Assembly (NCBI RefSeq): GCF_021347895.1
Contig: NC_067116.1
Coordinates: forward strand, 37,963,677-38,027,676
Length of the DNA stretch: 64,000 nt
Source of the DNA: Acanthochromis polyacanthus
Lineage: Eukaryota; Chordata; Actinopteri; Pomacentridae
Reading direction: 5' to 3'
Shown here: positions 11,949 through 29,153 of the stretch, in pieces
Position numbering within the stretch: position 1 is the first letter of the stretch
Layout of the letters: each line of letters starts with the position of its first letter
Translations under genes and position numbers: made by a program
The notes under the pieces: model-generated
The model's input: the letters and a program-made list of their open reading frames with translations, nothing else
Told to the model about the DNA's origin: nothing
The model's database searches: none

Positions 11949-12470
11949 ACATTTTTTTTTTAAAATCCCCTCATGAGACAGGAAATGACCCCTGGGTAAA
12001 GTGCAGGATGCAGGGTGGTGCGGTGGCACTCAGGAAACATGTCATCTATAATGCCACCTCATGAACTGACGCGAATGTGGCCTTTTTTGGTATGAACGCA
12101 TTCAGGGATCTGTCAGGCGATCTCACTCTTCATTACTCAAACACACACACAAAGTTTTGGCTGCAGATTTAATCGGTAAGAGCACTTGTAATCTGCTCGC
12201 TACACCTATATTGTGCCTTTGAGTTAAAGCGCCATTCCAGTATAAAAATAAATTTTTATTAAAACATGTTTACTGCCATTATTTGCTGCTGCACAGCTGT
12301 CACATTTAGTCCTTGTTCATTCAAAGTTGTTGTTTTTTTACATTGTAGGGCATACAAAGTGATGCATACTACTGGAATAAACAGTTCAGAAATCAACAAA
12401 TGCAGTTTTCTGTGTGAATGTTTCTACATATGCACTGATCTGCTGCGGTGACAGAAGTCCTCAACTAGTG
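11949..12470. other. convergent 3' region of nr2c2ap and rfxank
   Basis: About 520 bp separate the two stop codons. The stretch should hold both 3' UTRs. Apart from the paired poly(A) signals near 12250 and a short (CA)n run near 12140, nothing else is apparent. Confidence 0.7.
12247..12260. terminator. back-to-back poly(A) signals for nr2c2ap (+) and rfxank (-)
   Basis: AATAAA on the plus strand (12247-12252) is followed two bases later by TTTATT (12255-12260), which is AATAAA on the minus strand. Each is placed to serve one of the convergent genes, about 300 bp after the nr2c2ap stop and about 210 bp after the rfxank stop. If both are used, the two mRNAs overlap by tens of bases at their 3' ends. 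Confidence 0.55.
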
Positions 12471-14867
<2,397 letters not shown>

Positions 14868-14970
14868 GATCACTGCAAGAAGAACAACAATATAGCAAAT
14901 ACTAAACAATCTGGCTCCTCTATTACACTAGAAAGTTAGTTTACAAAAGGAAATTGCATTTCCTACTCAC

Positions 14971-15343
14971 CACATCCAGCCTCACAGTCTAAAATTGCGC
15001 TAACTTCCTCCTGAGAAAACTGAAACTAAATCATTTCAGATCGCACACTGAATCTTGCTTGTCTTCGGACATCTGGGCGACGACATTACTGGTCGCCCAC
15101 TTGATTAGCTACTCAGTAAAGCAATTATTTTAACAAAGGAAATGAAAAGACGTTTGAATCAGTAACGTATCGCCGCATCTGGCACTCTTGGAAGGAAGAA
15201 CTGTGTTCCTTGATCGATATTTCTGTCCGGAATATATTTCGCGTGGCACACGACAACAATAATACGGAAGAAGTAGGAATCAGGTGACACCGCTTGCTGC
15301 ATTTGGTTTTTAGTTTCTGACGGTGGAAAAAAATCATCGCATT
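14971..15343. promoter_or_regulatory. bidirectional promoter of rfxank (-) and borcs8 (+)
   Basis: Only about 370 bp lie between the rfxank noncoding exon donor (14971) and the borcs8 ATG (15344), so both genes must start transcription here. No TATA box is evident, and CpGs are frequent for this region. A perfect 8-bp inverted repeat, TGGGCGAC (15074-15081) and GTCGCCCA (15092-15099), lies between the two genes. An AACTTCCTCC purine/pyrimidine block near 15001 resembles an ETS-type site. Start sites cannot be fixed from sequence alone. Confidence 0.6.
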
Positions 15344-17084
15344 ATGGAGGACCAGGAGATGCAACTGAAAGTCAGACGAGGTATAAAAAAAGAATAAAAT
15401 AATGTACTCATCTCATTTTTAGCTTGCAGTGCTGCGCCTACGCTAGCCTAGCCGTAAGCTAATGCTAGCTTAGTTATGTTGCCACTCGTCCTCGTATCAT
15501 GTTGTTAATTTTATCCGTTTTAAAAGTTTTTGATAACACGCCTCATGTATCCTAAATATTTGTCTGTATTCCCTTAACACTACAGTGACGGACAAATTCA
15601 CGGAGAGCATGTACGTGCTGGCAAACGAGCCGTCTGTGGCTCTCTACAGGCTGCAGGAGCACGTCAGGAGGTCGCTGCCTGAATTGGTGCAACACAAGGT
15701 ATCACACTGCTGCACACAAACATTTGTGACAAAAACAATGAAATACACTAGAAAAGACAATAGTCCTCCTGCTATTCTAATGATCTCAGGTAGAGAGCTT
15801 TGTCAAGGAACAAACAGCTGCTTTTAAGAAGGTTCATGAATGACATTGTTAGATAAGAGGCTGTTGTATTCATCTTCACATTCCCATCAGCTTTCATGCC
15901 TAGAAAGGTTCTCTTATGCTGAATAAGGGATGAGATTGCATGTATCATTTGTTTGGTAAAACATCTGCATTGACATCAAAGGCTGTAATTTATTTTTCCT
16001 GGACAGACACTGGACACTGTAAACTATTAAGAATCAACTAATTATATGTTTGACTGATTAACTTTTCCAAAATTGGGAATTTTTATCACTATCCATATCA
16101 TATTTTTTTAAAGCAATTTCTAATAAATTAAGTACTTCTAAAAATGTGCTACTTTGGTTCTGATGCAGCTGCCTCTCTCTAGCTGTAATCACTCTGAGGT
16201 CTTGAACAATGTCCTGACAACAACACGATATAACTGGTTATGTGTCAAGTTAAACCCAGCTGTCATCACTGAAAAATAAATGGTCAAAAGTTATCATTTA
16301 ATATATGTAATGTATAAATCAACAAATGCATTGGAGTGGAGTTTGTATTCTTATTAATTTTAACACAAAGATTTTAATTTTTACTGTTAATGTGTATCTG
16401 TTCCATATGCCAACCACATACCTTGCACCAAAACTGTTTCCTGTAAATATTTGCTCAAATTTTGCTCACAGACAGATATGCAGAGTTGGGAGGAACAAAG
16501 CCAAGGAGCCATCTATACTGTAGAGTATGCATGCAGGTGAGGTGTTGCCTTCTTTAAAACCTTCATGTAAGAAGAACCTCACCTATTTATGGGTCTGACT
16601 GTTAACACTTGCATTAATCTGCTGGGTTTTCTTTCTTGCAGTGCCGTGAAGAGCATGACAAACAGCAGCCTGTATTTCAAAAACATTGACAGCCTTCTCC
16701 GTCAAGCCATCAGCATGAAGGAACAGATCAGTAACTCTCAAGGACGCAGGTAGGAGGCAGCAGCGAATCTGTTCACGGACACACAGTGGTGGACGAAGTG
16801 TATAGGTGGAAGATAATATGCTGTTGCAGAATATACTGACATAGCCGTAGTTTGCCATCAAGGATAGTTATTGCATTATTTGTAAACTCATTGGATAGGA
16901 GCTTTGGCGGTCTTTGCCCGCTAATAACCGTTAAAAATACTCTAACAGTTGGAATTTAAGTCCATTTGTGAATTTGAACAACGTAAATGTAAATGTGATG
17001 CGTGTAGGTAAAAAAAATGTAAAAATTATTTATATAAACAGCCGCAGTTGTACTTTTTACTCCCTGCTGTGGGATCAATAAAGA

Positions 17085-17151
<67 letters not shown>

Positions 17152-17984
17152 AAAGCACCCATTGCTACATATTTCTCTCAGATTTAAAGGTTTTACAACA
17201 GCATTTCTTATTTTGCTTAAAGCTCATCTTAGTATCCATATCTTCAATTGTTTTCATTCACTCACTCATTCATTCATTCATTCTACCTCAGAACACATTG
17301 AGATATGGAGGATTCTTTTGCAGTATAGTCAAGTAAAGAACTAAACAAAAGATGCAGACACACAAATAAGAAACGTAGACATGAATGAAACCAAAAGTAG
17401 TTTTTAAAAATAGTGAAATGATGAATAATAAATAGAACACTTGAAAGCTAAAGTGAATTAGTCCACCAAAATGGGAGCATCTGGAGATGACATAAGATGA
17501 CGTTACAACCATAGGATAAAAGTGAGTTAAGCTTTAAATTGAATTTGATGTGTGTTCTCATGCGCAATCATATTTCAAGACAAAAAATGAACACCAACCC
17601 CTGCAAAAGTGTGACGTATGCGCTTGTTGATCCTTGTACTCAGTGTCTGAAGTTCCTTTTTTTGCTTCCTATTTTTGGTTCCCATCATACCTTTGTATAC
17701 ATATAATCTTCGTTTCTGTCTATTTTATATAATTCTTAAGGTATTTTTTTTTATCATTGTTTTGGTTTTCCTTTCAGTTTGTGCTGTTGTATTCCTCCCA
17801 GTAATTACAAATAAATGTCAGGCCTGTAGTGATTTTTTTTTTTGTTGTTTATTGGAAGCTCCTGTTATTCTTGCCTATGTTGTGTTTTTTTTTTTGTTTC
17901 CCCCTGACACCTGCATGCAGCTTACATGATGTGACTCCCTCTCCCAGCCCCCTTGTCTCCACTCCACATGCCCCATCCTCATGA
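15344..17984 (+). CDS. borcs8: borcs8: BLOC-1-related complex subunit 8 (MEF2BNB)
   Basis: Five coding exons: 15344-15380, 15586-15698, 16472-16536, 16642-16749 and 17921-17984. They give 128 residues (human about 119). The product opens MEDQEMQLKVRRVTDKFTES and contains NEPSVALYRLQEHVRRSLPE and QSQGAIYTVEYAC, almost unchanged from human. It ends in a Ser/Pro-rich tail (SLHDVTPSPSPLVSTPHAPSS) like the human one. BORCS8 is part of the BORC complex on lysosomes, which recruits ARL8 and kinesin to move lysosomes outward. The last exon was chosen because it restores phase and matches the Pro/Ser tail; without it the frame stops two bases into the intron. Poly(A) signals AATAAA occur at 18148 and 18248. 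Intron 4 carries an (ATCT)n array. Confidence 0.96.
17085..17151 (+). repeat. (ATCT)n microsatellite in borcs8 intron 4
   Basis: About 16 perfect tetranucleotide units. The phrase GGGATCAATAAAG just before them recurs at the 3' ends of truncated LINE-like copies in fish genomes, so the array may have grown from the tail of such an insertion. That origin is inference. Confidence 0.95.
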
Positions 17985-18582
17985 TCTCTGCTCAAAGGTG
18001 TCCCAGGTTAGTAATTTCTCCAAACAAGACGTAGTCTGAATTACTTGAAATGAGTCTAATGTGCATATAAATGACCTTTGTAAGATAGCAAACTTTCATG
18101 AACAGTCTTTTAATCTTTTAATTTTGACATCAAGTTATGTTTTCCAGAATAAATTTAAGATTTTTGTGACATAATTTTGAACAGCACAAAATGAAACACA
18201 TCTGCACATTGAGCACATATTTGGCAGAAAGCCGCTATATACAGCAGAATAAATTATTTACATCATTACAAGGAAAGCTATAAATTTGCCCAGTTGATAC
18301 TTGGGTGGCATTGGTGTTTTTATAAGAGATTTAAATCAAGTTCATTCATACAAAACACTACAAATGATACAGTATATTTTCCACCAAGTCAAAAAAAATA
18401 CGTGTTTAAAAGTAAAAACTTGGGTGTGTTTTCCAATCAGTTCCATGGAAAAAATACAAAATGACGGTTGTACATCTGCACTTGGTTTTCACTTGTTGGC
18501 ATCCACATGAAGTAGATCAAGGAAGGAGATCAGTCCTCTGTAGCTACTGTTGTGTTTAAGCGGGAGCTCAGCTTGTTTGGTG
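17985..18582. other. convergent 3' UTRs of borcs8 and tmem221
   Basis: This is the gap between the stop codons of convergent genes. AATAAA on the plus strand at 18148-18153 and 18248-18253 suits borcs8. On the minus strand only ATTAAA-type signals are visible (plus-strand TTTAAT near 18109), so the end of tmem221 mRNA is uncertain and could overlap borcs8. Nothing else was seen. Confidence 0.6.
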
Positions 18583-22386
<3,804 letters not shown>

Positions 22387-23189
22387 GTTTATCCAACAAT
22401 GTTTCTCCAGAGAAAAGAGGAAGTTTAACGATCCGAAAGTCCCAAAAGGTGCCCAAGTGGCATCGCAGTACGTAAAAGAAAAAAAGCGTTTCCCAGTCCT
22501 GTCGGGATGAATGGTTTCCTCCTCGGTGCTGTAGCTCCGTCTGAGCATGTGATGGGCTTTAAATCCCCAGATTAAAAAGTTCGCAACAACAATGGACTTT
22601 TTCTCCTGGATCGTCGGAAACAATGCCTCGACGTGCTGTGGGAGAGGCAGAGCTCACTGAGCAAACACAAAAACACCGGACAGAACAGAAGACATTAAAC
22701 ACCCCAGTTATCCCTTTATTAGGTAATTAAAGCGAGATCATTGTTTATGTAAAGTGTGCGTAAATATGTATTAAAGGCAATTTTAAAATAACTCTTAAAA
22801 ATGAAAAGTAGTGCAAAGAGGCCTTGCTAATCTTCAAATAATAGTCAAATAATTTTACTGGTGAGAAGAAATCAAAAGAAGTGTTTATGAGGTAAGTTGA
22901 TAATGATATTCTAACAGTCAACTGACTCATCTGCTGATTTTTTTTAAAAATCAGAATATACATATACAAAGTTTTAGTTTTTGTTAAAATTATGGTCATG
23001 TAGAGGGTGATCCTTTAATTTGAACAATAATAAAAAATAAAATCACAAAAGTAATATGTGAAAATGTGTGAGTATAAAACCAGCAATGATTTTTAAAAAT
23101 CTGGACCTGCTGATGTTAGAATCCTGATAAATTATACAGTATATACCATAAACTATTACAGTAACATTGTACCTGGCTTTGTGTAAAGC

Positions 23190-24065
23190 TAATATTGTTA
23201 TGCTATATTAGCATGTTGTAGTACTAGCTAGCTAGCTAGCTGCAAATGTTAGCAACAGCTAAATATACTTGCTGATTTGAAATTATATTTATGACTTCTG
23301 TCCCACAGGTCCCATCAATTGTAAATTATGTACACTATCACCTAATGCAGTAGCAAAATAGCTAACTAGCAGTTTAAAATGTAATATGATCTGTCTAGAA
23401 GGCCAACTAGGTGACTTTATGTTAAACTAGTAGTGTTATGCCATATTAGCTTGTTATAGTACTAGCTAGCAAGTTAGCTACAGCATGCTAAACATCCCTT
23501 GTTAATTTAACACAATTTTTATGTCATGAATTTAAATATCAATAATAAAAATGTAAAGTTAGAACTTCTGTCCTACAGGCCTCTCAATTGTAAATTATGG
23601 ACGCGATCATCCAATACAGTAGTATAATAGCTAACTAGCAGTAGAAATTATCTGTCTAGGCTAACGAGGTTCACTAGCTGGTTTTATGTTTAGCAAATAG
23701 CATTATGTCATATTAGGTACCTATAGCACTAGCTAGCTAGTTTAGAATGTTAGCTACAACATGCTAAATATTACTGCTAATTTGATAACATTTTTATTTC
23801 ATGAATACAAACTTAAATGATAATTTTAAAAAGTTATAAGTTCTGTTCTACGAAGCCCCTTAATTGTAAATTATGTACATCATCATCTAATACAGTAAAG
23901 TAGTAGCTAACAAGCAGTAAAAAAAATGCATTATCATTAGTATTATGTTAGCTAGGTTAAACATTCTTATTGATTTGAGAATATTTTTATATTATCAATA
24001 CAAATATCAATGATAATGAATTGAACATATAACTTTTGTCCTATGGGATCCTCAATTGCAAATTA
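23190..24065. repeat. array of 3-4 diverged 190-276 bp tandem units
   Basis: The anchor AATTGTAAATTATG recurs at 23317, 23586 and 23862, and in decayed form at 24054, giving periods of 269, 276 and 192 bp. Each unit also has a CTAGCTAGC run, a GTTAGCTAC.ACATGCTAAA segment and a TTCTGTCC/TTCTGTTC segment in the same order. Units differ by substitutions and small gaps, so the array is old. Confidence 0.85.
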
Positions 24066-24611
24066 ATTGGCAATAATCTAAGTGTTTCAATAAAATAATA
24101 ATTTTGATCTTAAAATTTTTGTTGCAGTTAAAGTCAGAGTTGCATCAGCATTTGAGAATATAGTTAATCTTATGTTTAAGTGACAGATTTTGTATTGCTC
24201 AAAAGGACTACTAAATTAATTTTATTTAACTACCCTTTAAATTTGTTCACTTAGACACAATTCTTGTTATGTGTGTTATTATTATATCATATTGACGAAA
24301 AAATATATATATTTAAATAAAATGATGTTAAACTTGTAGGGGCAAAATTCCCAGGTTTACTCACATGCAGAGTTGTTCAGCTGATAATAGTGGTGTGTCT
24401 TCCTTAAGATTAGCCTACTTCTTATGCTGTAATGTAAACTACCATAATCATAAAGTGATTAGAGGATTACTGTCGCTCTTACCAACAGCAGCCTTACTGT
24501 CTGCTGATGAAGAGAGCTGATACATACTATAGAATGTGATAAATAAACAGGATAAAAATAATAGTTAATTTATAGGTTCTATTCAGATGTTACATGTATT
24601 GTGAGACTGTT

Positions 24612-24613
<2 letters not shown>

Positions 24614-24668
<55 letters not shown>
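24614..24668 (+). repeat. (TA)n microsatellite
   Basis: An uninterrupted run of about 27 TA dinucleotides, followed by an imperfect extension. Confidence 0.95.
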
Positions 24669-24674
<6 letters not shown>

Positions 24675-27600
24675 TGTTTATATCCAGTAGCGCTTGCTAC
24701 CTTGACTTCATGTTTTATTGTGCTGTGTCCTTTATTTGTCTTTATTTTATTGTGTTTTTATTCAAAGTCATATTTTAGTCATTGTGTTTATTTAATAGGT
24801 TGCTAGTTTTTATTGCACACCACTTTGGTTCTAAGTGGACTTCAGATATTTTTCTATTTTATGCTTTATATTTTACAAATTCAAGTACTTTTTTTACATA
24901 GGTCATTTGTGCACTGTATTTTCATATTTATTTATTTTATATTATAGATTTTCTCGCATCTTTACACACTGCATATTTTCTCCCAAATTCCTCCTCAGCC
25001 AAATAGGATTGTTGCAGGTGTAATTACAGAAAATGTCTGAGGAATTTGCAGCAGAGCAGCCACCTTAACTAACCCCTGTTCACTGTAAAGTATCCCTTTG
25101 ACTATGAATCCAGCCTCTTGGACTCTCTGAATCCAATTAACTTTTCACTAGTTGCCTTGGAAACATGTGCAGCTTAACAGATATGCACTTTTTTCATCAA
25201 GTAAACTGTTGTCAGTGCTTTTACTTTAATGTGTGTATTGCAACTAAGTTATTTGTCCTGAATTTGCCTTCAAATTAATATTCACTAAAGTTGCACTTCA
25301 AAAACACACTGCTGGACCACAAGCACCTTGACATACTTAAAGTCCTCGTATTGCACCACAGAGGCCTTATTGTTCTGTTAGAGGCTGGGGGCTGTTGGGG
25401 AGGTAAAGGTGTAACGCTTATTCTGTTGAGATGTAGATAAGACTGTAGCTATAAAGATACACAATGTGAACAATTGCTCTCACACATGTACACTGACCAT
25501 AGAGGCTATTTCTGAATTCGACAGCCTCACCACATGCTCTAAAAGGGTCGTGGCTGATCTTGTCGAAAGCAGAAGTGAGAAGTTTCAGGAAAATGAAAAA
25601 AAAATACGGAAAGTTCTCAAAGGCACCTTTATCTTTCTACAGCTTCTACTTCGTGGCTTGTGTAGTTATCAGTAATTCTGAATAATGTGTGAATGCGGTT
25701 CCACCTTCAGTCTCTGCTCTGATGATGACGCTCCAAACAGTGTTTACGAGAAAAGTGCAAAGGACACACTTGCACAAACACCACACTTAAGACATAATTT
25801 CCCCTTTGTTGCAGGTGATTAGCTCGCTGTATTTACAGATAGGGATTTGCACTACTCTCTGTCGGCTTTATTGGGCCCATGCAGATGAATCCTGGAGGTA
25901 AAGGCTGTGGCAATCTGCAGGGATGTTGCTAACTATTGCATCAGATGCTCTTGGGATCTCAAACCGAGTGTGCGTTTGCGTGCGCGCTGCTCGTTGTGTC
26001 TATACGTCCGCTGATTGATGTGTTTGTCTATGTGTGAGGAGAGAAATGGAGTTGTTATCCACGCTTACTCAGATGATCTGTGCTAATAAACTGACACCGT
26101 ATTATTTTTGGAGTGCATTGTGTCACTCCCCAAAAATAGTCAATAATGCAGCTCACGCAGTGATTTAGTTATTACCTCTAAATATATCTATTAAGCTGAC
26201 AGTATGGTCTGCTGTTCATTGAGCGTCTTTGGTTTGCTTTTGCTCAGTTTATTTCTGTGTTTAGTCCTTTATTTCCTCATTTCGTTTGCTTTCTATTCCG
26301 TGCTTTCATCAGAGACACCCATTCTCGGCTGATAAACATACACAACGACTGCAAATCTGCCTCAGCTGTTGGGACACATGGCATTCTAACTGAAAGATTA
26401 TGTATCATTGATGTATTCATGGTTCATTTTGTGCTGCGGCTGAACACAGTAACAACTGCACAATACTGTACAATACAGCAGCTGTTCTCCTCTGTAGGTT
26501 TTGTTGAACTTTTAGTCGAGATTACCTGAGAATTGGCCATTGAATTGTGGTGTTTTTCTAACTAATGGTGATGTTGTATTGCATCATGGTCGACAGCCTT
26601 GTCATTGCATCCCATATGTGCAGCGATGTACAACATTACACTTATGGCTTCACATCAAAGTTGGGTGTTGCTGTGATCTACTGATGACATCATCTACTGA
26701 TGACATTGAAGCAGTGAACATATATGACACATATAAGACACTCGTGGTACTCAGCAAATTGCCAAAGGGCACTTTAGTGGAGCAAATCTCCACCAATATG
26801 AAGCTTCTTCTCTATTTTTGTCATGCAATAACCTTTTCTTTAACTGACCATGATGTGCACAGAGGCTAAAATAACTCAAGGGTTTCCTCTCAGAATATTA
26901 CTGCTTTGAGAAATGAAAGCCTGTTATGTTGCATAAGACACACACAAAACCAATATTCACTGTTTTTTTTAATTCTATTTTTGTTGTTGAATTTAAATTG
27001 AAATGAGACCCTATAAAAAATATTTTCAAAAGATGTTGCAGTTTAAAGTCCCTATAAAACAGCCCTTTATTTTCACACACTTTGACATGATGAGTTTAGT
27101 GCAACTTAGCTGACCTTTTTGGAATTTTAAGATCATGAAAACAAATCTCATGTCAGTGCAAAATGCCATTAAAGTGTAACACACCTCAGAGGATGTATCT
27201 TTAGAGAAGCAGTTCTCAACCTCTTCATAGACATTCCCTTTACAGAGGATGACCGAGGTATTTGTCTGAATAAAAATAAGAAATTTCATGATTATTTTCT
27301 ACTTTTTTGTCATCTTTGCTTCTTCTTTATTGAATCGATCATGCTGTAGCTTTAGCTCCTTGGGCCTCACATAATCAGGTCAAGCAGCCTAAAAGGGGAA
27401 AAATCACTCTGGACTGCTTACAACTCTTCAAGCCTACGACAAGAACTTTTAAGTAGACTACTGAAGAAGCACAAGCAACAATAGTCTGATTTTATAGGCC
27501 TTTATTTCATTTGTCATTGATATTTTTTAACATTTAGGGGGGAAAGAACTGAGAAGATGCTGGATGTGTTAAAAATCTTAAAGGAGAGCTTCATGTTTTC

Positions 27601-27899
27601 TCCATTTAACAAAGAATGGCTCAACTTTCTGTACAAATTTACACTTTTTCAGCGTTTAAATGCTGCTTCACATTTCCTATACCAAATATTCAGCTTGTTG
27701 GGTGGTAGGTGGGAGTAGAAAATATGCAAATTGTGCATCAGCATTTTTCACAACCCTCTGGCATTCCCCCTCAACTCCTCCTGCCCTGCGATTCAATTCA
27801 AACCCATTCAAGCCAATTAATTAGACATAAAGAAGCCAAATTGCAAGTTTAAGTGCAACTTCTGCTGTGATCTTGCTGACAGGCTTCAGTCGACGGCTG

Positions 27900-28192
27900 G
27901 GTTTGAAGGCGGATGGGAGGCGGTGGAGTGTGTCCAATGGCGCGGCTGAGGAGGCGGTGAATGGTGACAGAAGAGAGGCGGGCAGCAGCAGCAGCAGCCA
28001 GCTGTTGGAAAGCAGCGCTCCTGAACCATCCGCTGCTACTGCATCAGGTGAATATCTGCACATCAGCACACGGCACCAGAGACAAACGCTCCTCCTGCTC
28101 CTTTACACATCTGCGCTTCCCGGCTTTCCCTGTTTGCTGGCCCCGGATCAAGTGTCTGCACCTCAGAAGTAAACAAGGAGATCGAGGAACAG
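27900..28192 (+). promoter_or_regulatory. mef2b: probable mef2b promoter and noncoding first exon
   Basis: A GC-richer block with (CAG)n-like purine stretches ends in GAGGAACAG|GTGAGA, a strong donor at 28193. It lies about 4 kb before the exon with the mef2b ATG, whose own acceptor (TTTTTTACAG, ending at 32170) requires an upstream noncoding exon; vertebrate mef2 genes usually have such exons. The upper border is arbitrary. The 80-101 residue frames here are not proteins I recognise. Confidence 0.5.
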
Positions 28193-28507
28193 GTGAGAAC
28201 TGATGCTCTATTTTGGTTTTTACGCACGTGTTCGGTGCGCTTTTTTCGACACAATTTCGGTTTTTAAGGCAAATGAGCAAAGTTTCCTGGGGCTTTCCTG
28301 TGTGGCAGCTTGCATGACACAGCTGTGAGTTCCGTACCTGTTGCTGTGTTATTGAGGACTGCCTATAGATGAGGCTAAATTAGACGGAGGAGCTTGGCAA
28401 CCCGGGGACAGACGGGCTATTCTTAAACGGCCTATTTTGAATGACGTCAGCAATTTATCGGGACTAATTATTCACAAACATTTTTAAGCTATGTATTTTT
28501 ACAGTTT

Positions 28508-28517
28508 TTATTTATAG
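28508..28517 (+). promoter_or_regulatory. consensus MEF2 binding site near the mef2b first exon
   Basis: TTATTTATAG matches YTAWWWWTAR exactly and lies about 315 bp after the presumed exon 1 donor. Autoregulation is plausible, but AT-rich sites like this arise by chance. Confidence 0.3.
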
Positions 28518-28867
28518 CTCGCTGTGCAAATTGAATCTGCGTCCTTGGGCAGCAGGCACATCACTTTTAGAGTCATTTCAGCGGTGACCGGTTCGACTTT
28601 TGGAAGCATCTCAGCTCAACAGATTCCATTTTTATGTATGTATTATTAATTTTCTGTTATAAGTATTTGCATAATTCCTCCTCTGCGTTTCATTGCCTAA
28701 TAAATATAGATTTTAATAGATAAATAGACAGAGTTCATTTTTTCATCCCTTCAACCTGTTGCCCTCAGTCAACTGCTCTCTAGGTTTCCCTCCAAATGTG
28801 CATTGATGAAGCTGTTGTTCTCTTAAAAATGTGGCTTTATTGGCTCTAGATGACCTTATTTTGCAGG

Positions 28868-29153
28868 GAAGTCTGTTTTCCCCACTGTGTCATTCGAAGC
28901 TGATGTAGTGGCTCCTCCAGAGAGTCTTTCTAAACTCCTGAAAAACTTTTTTCCCTCTATTTCTGGAAGCATCGAATGCTCATGTCACGCCCATGTATAC
29001 CATGACCACTCTGGCTCTATCAAAAATATCAAGGCAATTCAATTATCTCCAGTTAAAATTAGACAAATATTTCCTCAACATTGCTCTCCAAAGGCACACG
29101 AACCGTCTGACCCCCCGAAGATGACACACATGCAGACATTTGTGTATCCCCCA
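28868..29153 (+). other. candidate alternative exon in mef2b intron 1
   Basis: The block is bounded by an acceptor ATTTTGCAG (ending about 28867) and a consensus donor GTAAGT near 29154. One frame is open across most of it (90 residues from 28887), but the protein has no recognisable domain. It could be an alternative 5' exon, a decoy or chance. Confidence 0.2.

Larger units (their letters stand above)
22387..27850. other. intergenic region between tmem221 and mef2b, mostly AT-rich
   Basis: The two genes point away from each other here. The first few hundred bases should hold the tmem221 promoter and 5' UTR; 22387-22680 is GC-balanced and CpG-containing. A tandem array (23190-24065) and a (TA)n run follow. 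The rest is AT-rich with no convincing coding frame. One RFX X-box-like site, GTTGCCTTGGAAAC, lies at 25151-25164. Confidence 0.6.

Noticed and set aside
16748..16753. borcs8 ending by reading through the exon 4 donor
   Set aside because: It would stop at once after QGRR, whereas splicing to 17921 restores phase and gives the Ser/Pro tail typical of the family.
22387..22623. N-terminal extension of tmem221 by 79 residues
   Set aside because: The frame is open upstream, but the family starts just before the first membrane segment, and the extension has no similarity to it.
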